DNA of 5,299 nucleotides, taken from assembly GCA_030631725.1 (NCBI GenBank), contig DAOVKO010000151.1:1-5299 (forward strand), given 5' to 3'. Below the pieces are notes generated by a model. The model was not told the origin of the DNA and made no database searches. It worked only from the letters and a program-made list of their open reading frames with translations. Shown here piece after piece: positions 1-5,299 of this stretch (position 1 is its first letter; each line of letters starts with the position of its first letter). This DNA comes from Actinomycetes bacterium. Its GTDB lineage: Bacteria > Planctomycetota > Phycisphaerae > JAACET01. A program made the position numbers and the translations under genes.

Positions 1-1007
1 GTGACCGGGTCGATGGCCAAGCCATAAACGATTCGCTCGGGCAAAGGTCTGCTGGCGTACTCTTCCTCGCTGGGCTGGCGGTAGTAAATCTTTACTTGGT
101 GGTAGAGCTGAGAGTATTTCCTTTTCAGGGCCTGGCGGGAATTGCGGAAATCATCTGCGTCAAGGTCGCCGGTGATGGCCGCCAGAATATCCTGGCCTTT
201 CCAGATTCTATATTTCTGTTTGAGGTCGAGTATGCCGCGGATGGTCAGGCCGATGAAATTGCCGTCCTGGTCGGCTATGAGTGAGGGAACCACGCCCATG
301 GTTTCGCCGGTGCTCAGCTCAGCGGAGATACCGCCGGAAGTTGCGCCTAGAAAGTACTCGGGGAAGGGATCGGCCGAATCGTAGCGGAAGCTGCCGGCCA
401 AGCGACTACTGCTGATATGCCATTCGCTGCCGGAGCGGTATATGGAAACCAACTGCAAGGGGGGCAGCGGTTTTTTCATCGGGGCTTGGGATCTGATCAA
501 CTCCTCGAGCTCTTTTGATTCGGTGAAGGCTACGGGCTGCAAACCGATTGGGTCGGAAACCTCCAGGACGGCCGCGTCCATTTTCTTGAGGATCGTCAGT
601 AACCTTGCCCGGCGGGCTCGGCCGTCGGAGCCGATAACCTCTATGCGATCGATGAGTCGCAGTTCCGTTTCCGGGTCGGCAATGAGTACGTGTCCGTAGT
701 GGTCGAGCACGATGCCGCCCAAGTCCAGGCTCATTTTTCGTTCGACCATTCGCCGGGCCAAACGCTCCTGAAAGGAGGCTTGCTGCTCACCGGAGCCGAA
801 CTCATTGGCAATGTCCCGCTTGAAATAGACGTGTGCACGCACCATGGAGGCGCGTACGCCATCGAGCAGCCGGCGGCGAGCCAGAGCTTCCTTGGGCTGT
901 CTGAGCCAGAGGCAACCGGCTGGCCAGAGCAACAGCCCAGCCAGTAGGATGCAAAGCACAAATTGCCCCAGGCCGTATCTGTTCGAGGCCCTGCTAGTCT
1001 TCTTCAT
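1..1007 (-). CDS. Membrane-anchored HtrA-like pseudoprotease, partial (C-terminus beyond window)
   Basis: An uninterrupted frame runs from an ATG at 1007 to the left edge (335 codons seen, no stop). The start is preceded by AAAGGA at five bases' spacing and overlaps the 3' end of the protease gene by 14 bp, so the two are probably translationally coupled. Residues 1-12 are basic and 13-36 are a hydrophobic helix, predicting an inner-membrane anchor with the rest outside the cytoplasm. Residues 58-150 align with the neighbouring protease: both share EFGSGE, a G-rich strand, and a KxxDxAxLxx block carrying the Asp (D144). The catalytic His position aligns with P112, and the GNSGG nucleophile loop is replaced around residues 235-241 (TMGVVPS). 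The following DQDGNFIGL matches the protease's NTEGKIVGI. A trypsin-like fold without proteolytic activity is inferred. A role as partner or regulator of the active protease is possible but unproven. A charged, helical tail follows residue 285. An ATSGG at 222-226 could be argued as a nucleophile loop but sits too far upstream. Confidence 0.8.
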   Translation of the reverse strand, partial: MKKTSRASNRYGLGQFVLCILLAGLLLWPAGCLWLRQPKEALARRRLLDGVRASMVRAHVYFKRDIANEFGSGEQQASFQERLARRMVERKMSLDLGGIVLDHYGHVLIADPETELRLIDRIEVIGSDGRARRARLLTILKKMDAAVLEVSDPIGLQPVAFTESKELEELIRSQAPMKKPLPPLQLVSIYRSGSEWHISSSRLAGSFRYDSADPFPEYFLGATSGGISAELSTGETMGVVPSLIADQDGNFIGLTIRGILDLKQKYRIWKGQDILAAITGDLDADDFRNSRQALKRKYSQLYHQVKIYYRQPSEEEYASRPLPERIVYGLAIDPV

Positions 1008-2439
1008 CGTAGTCCTTTCTATAGTCGAGCACTATCAGTCGAGGCAGTCCCTTGCGCAATACCTCCAGCAGGACCTTCTTTTCACGCTGTTCGTCGGCGA
1101 TGATTTGCTCATAGATTTTTTCGATGTCGCTAAGCGTATCTATCTGCTTCATTTGGTCGAGGCTGTCGCCGATTTTCAGAATGATGTCGTTCCTGCGGAC
1201 CCCCGCTTTGGCGGCGTTTCCGGGATAACGCACCGCCCGGACGAAGAGGCCCTCTTGGTGATAGAAGTAGAGATCGGGATCGGCGAACTGTGAAATCTCC
1301 TTGACGGTCATATTCCATCTCCGGCAGTCGAAATCTTCTCCCTCGAACTTGCCCTTCAAGGTGAGGGAGAGTTTGGCGTGTGCGATCTGGTCCCGGCGAC
1401 GATAGGTAATATCCATTTCCTTCTCGGGTGGGATATCGGCGAGCTGCCAGTAGAGCTTAGGCAGCTGCTCGACATATTTGCCGACATATTCAATGCCGCC
1501 AACGGTGAGCAGGACGTCTCCGGCCTGGAGGCCCGCCAATTGGGCAGGGGAGTTATCCTCGACGCCGGCTACGAGCACACCGGTGTCGCCTTCGATGAAG
1601 GTGTTGCTGTTGAAATCCTTCAGGGCCTGGAGTCGCAGTCCGGTCCAGGCCCGGGCGACTTTGCCGTCCTGCTTCAGACGGCCAACGACATCCTTGACCA
1701 CGTTGGAAGGAATGGAAAAGCCAAGACCTCCGATCATTATGCCCAGGGTGTTGATGCCCACGATCTTGCCCTCGGTGTTGACCAGCGGCCCGCCGCTATT
1801 GCCGGGATTGATGACCGCGTCGGTCTGAATCCAGGTATTATATTTATGGAGAGATTCGAAACCCAGATAGCGGTCGGCGTTCATGATGATGCCCAGAGAG
1901 ATGCTGCGTTTGAAGCCAAAGGGTGAGCCCAGGGCCATGACGAATTGGCCCTCGGAGACTTTATCGGAGTCGGCGAATTCGCCGAAGGGCAGGGCTGGGG
2001 CGTCTTTGGGGAGCTTCAGGCGCAGGAGGGCCAGGTCGGTTTCCTTGTCGAGGCCGACAATCTCGGCCTTGACCTGTTCCTTGTTATAAAGAACGCAGTT
2101 GATTTCAATGGCCTTTTCGGCGATGTGATTGTTGGTAACCACTAGGCCGTCGGGAGAGATTATTACACCTGAGCCGAAAATCTCCGCCCGTTTTTTTTCA
2201 CCGCTGCCGAACTCCTCGCGGATGGGTTTGACAAATACCAGGGCCGGAAAGACCCGCTTCTTGGCAGTGGCGATGATCTGCTCAAAATCGAGGCGATCTT
2301 TGGCCGGAACAGCGGGGGGCTCGGGCCTAGCGGCTGGAACTGGTGGCTGCTCGGTGGGCACGTCTGCCGAGAAAGCAGGGCACCAGAAGAAAAGACTGAA
2401 CAGGAGTATTATTACGACGGGGATTTTTTTTATGGCCAT
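994..2439 (-). CDS. HtrA/DegP-type secreted serine endoprotease with two PDZ domains
   Basis: 481 residues, close to the DegP/DegQ size class. Residues 1-24 form a signal peptide (basic MAIKK, hydrophobic core, probable cleavage AFS|AD). A proline-rich linker spans 28-47. The trypsin-like domain (about 50-255) has an intact triad: H105 in TNNHIAE, D135 in ETDLALL, S215 in NPGNSGGP, followed by GLGFSIPS typical of the family. PDZ 1 lies at about 265-360 (SPAQLAGLQAGDVLLTVGG) and a more divergent PDZ 2 at about 372-472 (NAAKAGVRRNDIILKIGD). The tail is acidic (DYDEED). HtrA proteins degrade misfolded periplasmic or envelope proteins, with PDZ domains binding exposed C-termini and controlling oligomer activity. 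An in-frame TTG 15 codons upstream also exists. The ATG was chosen because it has GGAG five bases before it and starts a proper signal peptide. The gene lies downstream of the ACT gene and overlaps the pseudoprotease gene. DegP versus DegQ cannot be separated, so no symbol is given. Confidence 0.95.
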   Translation of the reverse strand: MAIKKIPVVIILLFSLFFWCPAFSADVPTEQPPVPAARPEPPAVPAKDRLDFEQIIATAKKRVFPALVFVKPIREEFGSGEKKRAEIFGSGVIISPDGLVVTNNHIAEKAIEINCVLYNKEQVKAEIVGLDKETDLALLRLKLPKDAPALPFGEFADSDKVSEGQFVMALGSPFGFKRSISLGIIMNADRYLGFESLHKYNTWIQTDAVINPGNSGGPLVNTEGKIVGINTLGIMIGGLGFSIPSNVVKDVVGRLKQDGKVARAWTGLRLQALKDFNSNTFIEGDTGVLVAGVEDNSPAQLAGLQAGDVLLTVGGIEYVGKYVEQLPKLYWQLADIPPEKEMDITYRRRDQIAHAKLSLTLKGKFEGEDFDCRRWNMTVKEISQFADPDLYFYHQEGLFVRAVRYPGNAAKAGVRRNDIILKIGDSLDQMKQIDTLSDIEKIYEQIIADEQREKKVLLEVLRKGLPRLIVLDYRKDYDEED

Positions 2440-2450
2440 GATAACTCCGA
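2440..2450 (-). promoter_or_regulatory. Ribosome binding site fixing the protease start
   Basis: On the minus strand TCGGAG (2450-2445) lies five bases before the ATG at 2439. The alternative TTG at 2484 would put 15 polar residues in front of the signal peptide, so this site decides for the shorter 481-residue product. Confidence 0.7.
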
Positions 2451-2509
2451 GAGATATTCGCCCTAGAGTGTCCGCACGGCTCAAGCTATGCGGCTGTTTT
2501 CAGGCTACA

Positions 2510-2538
2510 AAGATACCGCAGAAACCACCCAGATGCAA
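2510..2538 (-). promoter_or_regulatory. Weak sigma70-like promoter candidate for the protease gene
   Basis: In the 171-bp gap after the ACT gene the minus strand reads TTGCAT (2538-2533), a 17-base spacer, then TATCTT (2515-2510). These match the consensus at about 3/6 and 4/6 positions. It would give a leader of roughly 65 bases and allow the protease pair to be expressed separately from the ACT gene. The match is no better than chance alone might supply, and read-through from the ACT gene is equally possible. Confidence 0.2.
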
Positions 2539-2583
2539 GCTGGGCAATGTGCTAGAGGCTCCCGGCTCTTCAAAGAGATGGCT

Positions 2584-2610
2584 GCCAGCGGGCCCGATGA
2601 GCCAGCGGGC
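2584..2610. repeat. Short direct repeat, 10 bp twice with 17-bp period
   Basis: GCCAGCGGGC occurs at 2584-2593 and again at 2601-2610, immediately beyond the ACT gene stop codon (2611-2613). The second copy also forms a small hairpin (TGAGCC/GGCTCA, 2598-2613) that includes the stop codon. No T-run follows on the minus strand, so it is not a convincing intrinsic terminator. The rest of the 2440-2610 gap holds no gene that I can support. Confidence 0.5.
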
Positions 2611-3060
2611 TCAGAATCTTCGGCTCCCTTGCGAGCGTCGCAGGGGGGTGCCGTCCTTGTGGGTTTTTTCGGCGGCCAAAACTTTCATGGCCTTGGCTAT
2701 ATTCTCGACATTAATAATTCCCGTGGTTCGGCCACCTGGACCTCCGCTAGTGCAGTAGGCATAGAGGATATTGATGTGGACCTTGGCTAACTTTCCCACC
2801 ACATCGGCCAGGGCCCCGGATTTATTCGCCAGGGTGATTTGCAGCACGTCGGTGTGGGTCATAGGAACGTTGAGCTGGCTGAGGACCTTCTCGGCGCGGT
2901 CGGTTTGAACAACGACCAGGCGAAGGACGCCGAGGTCCGCGGAATCGGAGAGGGTCATGGCCACGCCGTCCACTTTGGCCTTGCTAAGGGCCTTGAGTAC
3001 GCCGGCCAAGACGCCAGGCTTGTTGACCAAGGAAATTGAGAATTCTTTGACCACTTTCAT
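2611..3060 (-). CDS. Tandem ACT-domain protein (probable amino-acid-binding regulator)
   Basis: 149 residues made of two ACT domains, about 6-63 and 70-131. Each has the usual beta-alpha-beta start with a ligand-loop motif: NKPGVLAGVL at 13-22 and NKSGALADVV at 79-88. This is the architecture of stand-alone ACT proteins (COG4747-like), small cytoplasmic proteins expected to bind amino acids. No enzyme domain or DNA-binding motif is present. The last ~18 residues form a basic, probably disordered tail (KTHKDGTPLRRSQGSRRF). The ATG at 3060 has AGGAG eight bases upstream, giving a well-supported start. It is first of the leftward genes, 171 bp before the protease. A functional tie to the protease is not evident from sequence. 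The family assignment is firm, but the ligand and partner are unknown. Confidence 0.9.
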   Translation of the reverse strand: MKVVKEFSISLVNKPGVLAGVLKALSKAKVDGVAMTLSDSADLGVLRLVVVQTDRAEKVLSQLNVPMTHTDVLQITLANKSGALADVVGKLAKVHINILYAYCTSGGPGGRTTGIINVENIAKAMKVLAAEKTHKDGTPLRRSQGSRRF

Positions 3061-3093
3061 ATGTCAGGCTCCTGCAAAACATATAAAATATCA

Positions 3094-3196
3094 AAAATTA
3101 GACAGGCTGTAGGCTGTAGCCCGTAGGCTGGAGGAAGACGGTTTTTTGATTTCCTACAGTCTTCAGCCTACAGTCTCCAGTCTCGTTTGTCATTTT
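3094..3196. repeat. Imperfect palindrome built of 7-bp units (REP/MITE-like)
   Basis: The left arm (3105-3136) reads as consecutive heptads GGCTGTA, GGCTGTA, GCCCGTA, GGCTGGA, then GGAA. The right arm (3151-3182) is the inverse: read on the minus strand, GACTGGA, GACTGTA, GGCTGAA, GACTGTA, GGAA. Ungapped, the arms match at 24 of 32 positions, and several mismatches become G-U pairs in RNA. The central loop (3137-3150) contains six T. Outside the arms GACA (3101-3104) faces TGTC (3188-3191), and A/T tracts extend the symmetry further. It occupies the divergent intergenic region and codes for nothing. A dispersed non-autonomous repeat is most likely. No clear target-site duplication is visible. 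Confidence 0.7.
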
Positions 3197-3296
3197 GCAT
3201 TTTTATTCTTACATTTTGATTTTATTTTGTGCCCTTCGTAGTTAAAATCTTCTGTTGCCCATTATATTCGCAAGTACATCGAGGTGAAAGCTCAAA
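3197..3296 (+). promoter_or_regulatory. AT-rich upstream region of the Gfo/Idh gene with -10-like box
   Basis: The stretch between the palindrome and the rightward gene is markedly AT-rich compared with its surroundings. TAAAAT at 3243-3248 matches the -10 consensus at 5/6 positions and a second candidate, TATATT, lies at 3263-3268. No good -35 hexamer is found at 16-18 bases from either (TTGATT at 3216-3221 is 21 bases from the first). GAGG at 3281-3284 is a ribosome-binding candidate, rather far (12 bases) from the ATG at 3297 but closer to none other. The divergent ACT promoter probably lies in 3075-3100, also AT-rich, but no box could be assigned. Confidence 0.3.
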
Positions 3297-4271
3297 ATGA
3301 TGCCACCATCGTGTAGGAGTCTGCGGTTAGGTCTGTACGGTGCGGGTCCGCACAGCCGTGCAGTGCTCTTACCGGCCATGGTGGGCCTGGAGCACCCCCT
3401 GGAGGCGGTGTGCGACCCGCGAAGCGGATTGGCTGACGATTTGGCCCAGCGATTCGCCTTCCGGTCGAGCTTTGCGGATCTGCCCAGCCTGGTGCGGGAT
3501 GCGGGGGTGGGGGCCCTGCTTATCAGCCGAGACGCCCCGAATCTGGTGGATATCGTCGAGCCGTTGCTGCGGTCGGGCCTGCCATTCTGGGTGGATGCAG
3601 CCACAGTTGGTCTGGAAAGGTTGATCGGCCGTTTGAAACGGCGGTCAAAAAATGGTCCGATATACATGATCAGCCATCCGCATCGGTTTGCCCCGGCTTT
3701 TGTACGTGCCGAGGAGATGATTCGTTCGGGGCGGCTTGGGGAACTGGTGTTGGGCTCGCTGGAAATATGCTCGCTAAAAGCAGCTGGGGGGCAGATGGAG
3801 CTTCCCCTGGAACACCTGCTGGAAGGGGCGTTGGACCTGCTGTGCTTTCTGCTGGGCAGGCCGAGCAGGGTCTATGCCACTTGGGATGGGGCTTCAATGC
3901 TGGCGGGGATTATCAAGTTTGAGGCCACGGACGTGGTCTTGCAACTGCGGCAGGGGGTTTGGGCGGGGCAGGCCTGCCATCAACTCAGGCTGCACGGACA
4001 GCAGGGGCAGGAACTTTACGTAGGCAATCTTACGGATATGACGGCCAGGGAAGGTGAGTCGGTGTTGGCCAGGTCGGTTCAGCCCATGGCTGAGGGGGCA
4101 GACGTGTGCGTTCAACATGGCTGGACGGGGTCGTTGGCGTCGTTTTTTTCAGCGGTGAGCCAAGCAGAGCCAGGATCGAATGACCTGACGAATCTGCTGG
4201 AGACCCGCAAGCTCTGCGAAGCGGTAATCCGCTCGGCCAGCAGCAGGCGAGAGGTCGGTTTGCGGACTTGA
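3297..4271 (+). CDS. Gfo/Idh/MocA-family oxidoreductase-like protein with altered active site
   Basis: 324 residues, normal for the family. The N-terminal Rossmann domain begins with LGLYGAGPHSR (11-21), the glycine loop for NAD(P). VCDP (38-41) closes the second strand, and FADLPSLV (59-66) is the usual segment after it. The C-terminal domain has RFAPAF (130-135), GRLGELV (145-151) and a family-typical end: SFFSAV (282-287), ETRKLCEAVIRSA (302-314), then a GR/V-L-like close. Two positions expected for catalysis are not conserved. The EKP motif is replaced by VDAAT (99-103), and HxxD before the conserved LLG is GALD (177-180), with Gly for His. It may bind nucleotide without ordinary sugar dehydrogenase activity, or use different chemistry. 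The first of two adjacent ATGs is taken; the second would remove one residue. It is followed by rplT, with the stop codon at the edge of the leader structure. Substrate is unknown. Confidence 0.85.
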   Translation: MMPPSCRSLRLGLYGAGPHSRAVLLPAMVGLEHPLEAVCDPRSGLADDLAQRFAFRSSFADLPSLVRDAGVGALLISRDAPNLVDIVEPLLRSGLPFWVDAATVGLERLIGRLKRRSKNGPIYMISHPHRFAPAFVRAEEMIRSGRLGELVLGSLEICSLKAAGGQMELPLEHLLEGALDLLCFLLGRPSRVYATWDGASMLAGIIKFEATDVVLQLRQGVWAGQACHQLRLHGQQGQELYVGNLTDMTAREGESVLARSVQPMAEGADVCVQHGWTGSLASFFSAVSQAEPGSNDLTNLLETRKLCEAVIRSASSRREVGLRT

Positions 4272-4431
4272 GAACGGCGGCGAACAAGCGGTTTGCCCGT
4301 GAGCAAGGCAAAATCAGTACAGAAGTGAAAAACGCCCAGGCAGGGGAAAAAGCCTTTGCCAAATGCGCCGTTCTTTGTTACTCTACTTGTTCGCGGCAAT
4401 GTGAGGATAGTAATTAGAGAAAGGTTTTTCA
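4271..4431 (+). ncRNA. Candidate rplT leader RNA with pseudoknot (putative L20 autoregulatory element)
   Basis: Two perfect complementary pairs lie in crossing order. A (4271-4279, AGAACGGCG) pairs with A' (4366-4374, CGCCGTTCT). B (4280-4288, GCGAACAAG) pairs with B' (4386-4394, CTTGTTCGC). A and B abut with no gap; A' and B' are 11 bases apart. The 77-base B-A' loop contains a 6-bp hairpin TTTGCC/GGCAAA (4292-4297, 4307-4312) and a weaker AGGC/GCCT one (4338-4341, 4352-4355). A second TTTGCC (4355-4360) competes for the same GGCAAA. The rplT ribosome-binding site GAGAAAGG (4417-4424) lies 22 bases after B'. L20 is known to repress its own operon through a pseudoknot in Escherichia coli and by attenuation in Bacillus subtilis. 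The same role here is inference from position and topology. No promoter was recognised between the two genes, so the RNA is probably reached by read-through or from a promoter inside the previous gene. Confidence 0.5.
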
Positions 4432-4791
4432 ATGCCTCGTGCTAGATCCGGTGCTGCCAGGCATCGAGCTAAAAAGAGACTTCTTCGGGCAGTCAAGGGG
4501 TATCGCGGTTCGCATTCGAAGCTTCTCCGCCCGGCCAGGCTGACGCTTCAGCGGGCCCAGGCGATGAGCTATGTTGGTCGGAAGCTGAAGAAGCGTGATT
4601 TCCGTTCGCTGTGGATTAGCCGGCTCTCGGCGGCGTGTCGGGCAAGGGGGCTGCGTTACAGCCAGGTGATCAAGGCCCTGCTGGAGGCCAACATCAGCTT
4701 GAACCGCAAGATGCTCTCGGAACTGGCAATTTCGGACCCGGCGGCCTTCGACGAGGTACTGGCCAAGGCCGGGCTGAGCATCAGCGGCTGA
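4432..4791 (+). CDS. rplT: 50S ribosomal protein L20
   Basis: 119 residues, the normal L20 length. A very basic N-terminal arm (1-55) threads into 23S rRNA in known ribosomes, and a C-terminal globular domain (about 59-119) binds the H40/H41 region and, in species where it autoregulates, the mRNA. Family signatures are clear: KGYRGSHSKLLR (22-33), KKRDFRSLWISRLSAACR (53-70), GLRYSQVI (73-80) and LNRKMLSELAI (90-100). L20 is needed early in large-subunit assembly. GAGAAAGG ends seven bases before the ATG. The usual cluster infC-rpmI-rplT is absent: upstream is a Gfo/Idh gene, downstream convergent purM, and no L35 reading frame is seen. This isolation means control must come from its own leader. 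Codon use looks like that of the neighbours, with no sign of recent transfer. Confidence 0.98.
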   Translation: MPRARSGAARHRAKKRLLRAVKGYRGSHSKLLRPARLTLQRAQAMSYVGRKLKKRDFRSLWISRLSAACRARGLRYSQVIKALLEANISLNRKMLSELAISDPAAFDEVLAKAGLSISG

Positions 4792-4793
4792 TG
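4779..4793. other. Small perfect palindrome over the rplT stop codon
   Basis: CATCAG-CGG-CTGATG forms a 6-bp stem with a 3-base loop and includes the rplT stop (TGA, 4789-4791). It lies between convergent rplT and purM, so it could slow polymerase from either side, but neither strand has a T-run directly after it. It is a weak termination candidate only, and part of it is coding sequence. Confidence 0.3.
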
Positions 4794-4807
4794 GGCTTCG
4801 GCTGCGG

Positions 4808-5299
4808 CTATTCTATTACCACTTTGTTGGGGCCGCGGCGGATTCGGCCGATCAGGTAAGCGGGCTGCTTGAGGCGCTTGAGCTGGCGGAGAATCGAGTG
4901 GGCAAAGGTCGGCCGAACGACGAGCACAAAACCAATTCCCATATTGAAAACACGGTACATCTCTTGCTCGGCTACCGGTCCCCACTTGGCCAAGAGGTCG
5001 AAGATGGGCGGGGTTGGCCAGGAGTCTTTCTTGAGCACTGCCTGACATTTTTCTGGCAAGACGCGGGGCAAGTTGCCAGCCAATCCGCCGCCGGTGATGT
5101 GGGCCATGGCCCGGACGACTCGCTTGACGCGGTAGTGGCCCAGGACTGGGCGGACTGCCTTGACGTAGATTCGGGTCGGTTCGAGCAGCTCCTGGCCAAG
5201 GGTTCGTCCCAGAGTGGGAATGTGGCGGGAGAGGTCCCTTTTGCCTTTGGTGATGATTTTGCGGACCAGGGAATAGCCGTTGGAGTGCAGGCCGGACGA
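4808..5299 (-). CDS. purM: Phosphoribosylformylglycinamidine cyclo-ligase (AIR synthase), C-terminal part
   Basis: The minus-strand frame is open from the right edge to a TAG at 4808-4810, giving 163 residues of a protein usually about 345 long, so the N-terminal half lies outside the window. The visible part matches the PurM C-terminal domain: GLHSNGYSLVRK (3-14), LLEPTRIYV, AMAHITGGGLAGNLPRVLP (64-82) and EMYRVFNMGIGF (113-124). PurM is a cytoplasmic dimeric enzyme that closes formylglycinamidine ribonucleotide to aminoimidazole ribonucleotide using ATP, the fifth step of purine synthesis. An internal ATG at 5107 falls inside the conserved AHITGGG block and is not the start. The gene converges on rplT with 16 bp between stops; no other purine gene is visible. 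Confidence 0.96.
   Translation of the reverse strand, partial: SSGLHSNGYSLVRKIITKGKRDLSRHIPTLGRTLGQELLEPTRIYVKAVRPVLGHYRVKRVVRAMAHITGGGLAGNLPRVLPEKCQAVLKKDSWPTPPIFDLLAKWGPVAEQEMYRVFNMGIGFVLVVRPTFAHSILRQLKRLKQPAYLIGRIRRGPNKVVIE

Noticed and set aside
904..975. Lipoprotein signal in the pseudoprotease N-terminus (PAGC)
   Set aside because: The residue at -3 is Pro rather than Leu-like, and the hydrophobic stretch continues as an ordinary membrane helix.
1378..1926. 182-codon plus-strand open frame opposite the protease gene
   Set aside because: It is antisense to the conserved trypsin-like domain; its sequence has no family features and is explained by codon bias of the opposite strand.
2440..2484. 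TTG start at 2484 for the protease
   Set aside because: It would add 15 residues before a good signal peptide and lacks a Shine-Dalgarno sequence, whereas the ATG at 2439 has GGAG at five bases.
2598..2613. Hairpin at the ACT stop codon as intrinsic terminator
   Set aside because: The stem is only 6 bp and no T-run follows on the minus strand.
2129..2758. 209-codon plus-strand open frame
   Set aside because: It overlaps the protease N-terminus, the gap and the ACT gene on the other strand, with no ribosome-binding site or recognisable domain.
3105..3182. Heptad repeats as a CRISPR array or tandem microsatellite
   Set aside because: Units are 7 bp without spacers and are inverted about a centre, which fits a palindromic element and not an array.
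3242..3667. 141-codon minus-strand open frame inside the Gfo/Idh gene
   Set aside because: It is a low-complexity Arg/Ser/Pro-rich shadow of a clearly conserved plus-strand protein.
4271..4380. A/A' helix alone as an ordinary terminator of the Gfo/Idh gene
   Set aside because: The loop would be 86 bases and the following tract is interrupted (TTGTTACTC), and this ignores the equally perfect B/B' pair. Attenuation within the leader remains possible.

Overview
The window looks like chromosomal DNA of a moderately GC-rich Gram-negative bacterium. The L20 sequence, the secreted HtrA-type protease with a proline-rich linker and the short heptad-rich intergenic palindrome would fit Planctomycetota (Phycisphaerae-like). 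That placement is impression only and no marker here proves it.

Left part (1-3060, minus strand): an apparent operon transcribed right to left. First is a small tandem ACT-domain protein (2611-3060). After a 171-bp gap comes a DegP/DegQ-like serine protease with signal peptide, intact His/Asp/Ser triad and two PDZ-like domains (994-2439). Overlapping its end by 14 bp is a membrane-anchored protein (1-1007, running off the window) that aligns with the protease N-terminal half but lacks the catalytic His and Ser. No track of complete ORFs would show this last gene because its stop lies outside the window. It appears to be a pseudoprotease paralogue made together with the active enzyme.

Middle (3061-4271): a 236-bp divergent intergenic region holds an imperfect ~100-bp palindrome whose arms are built of 7-bp units, followed by an AT-rich stretch probably containing the rightward promoter. 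A Gfo/Idh/MocA-fold protein (3297-4271) reads rightward. Its nucleotide-binding loop is good, but the EKP lysine and the HxxD histidine are missing.

Right part (4272-5299): the 160 bases between the Gfo/Idh stop and rplT (ribosomal protein L20) contain two perfect 9-bp complementary pairs arranged A-B-A'-B', the order of an RNA pseudoknot. L20 represses its own synthesis through pseudoknot or attenuator leaders in other bacteria, so this is the best candidate here for an undescribed regulatory RNA. rplT stands apart from its usual partners infC and rpmI. The C-terminal half of purM (AIR synthase) converges on rplT, with 16 bp between the stops.

The three blocks (envelope protease operon, divergent oxidoreductase-like gene, and rplT next to convergent purM) show no single pathway. 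The L20 leader and the protease/pseudoprotease pair are the parts most worth following.
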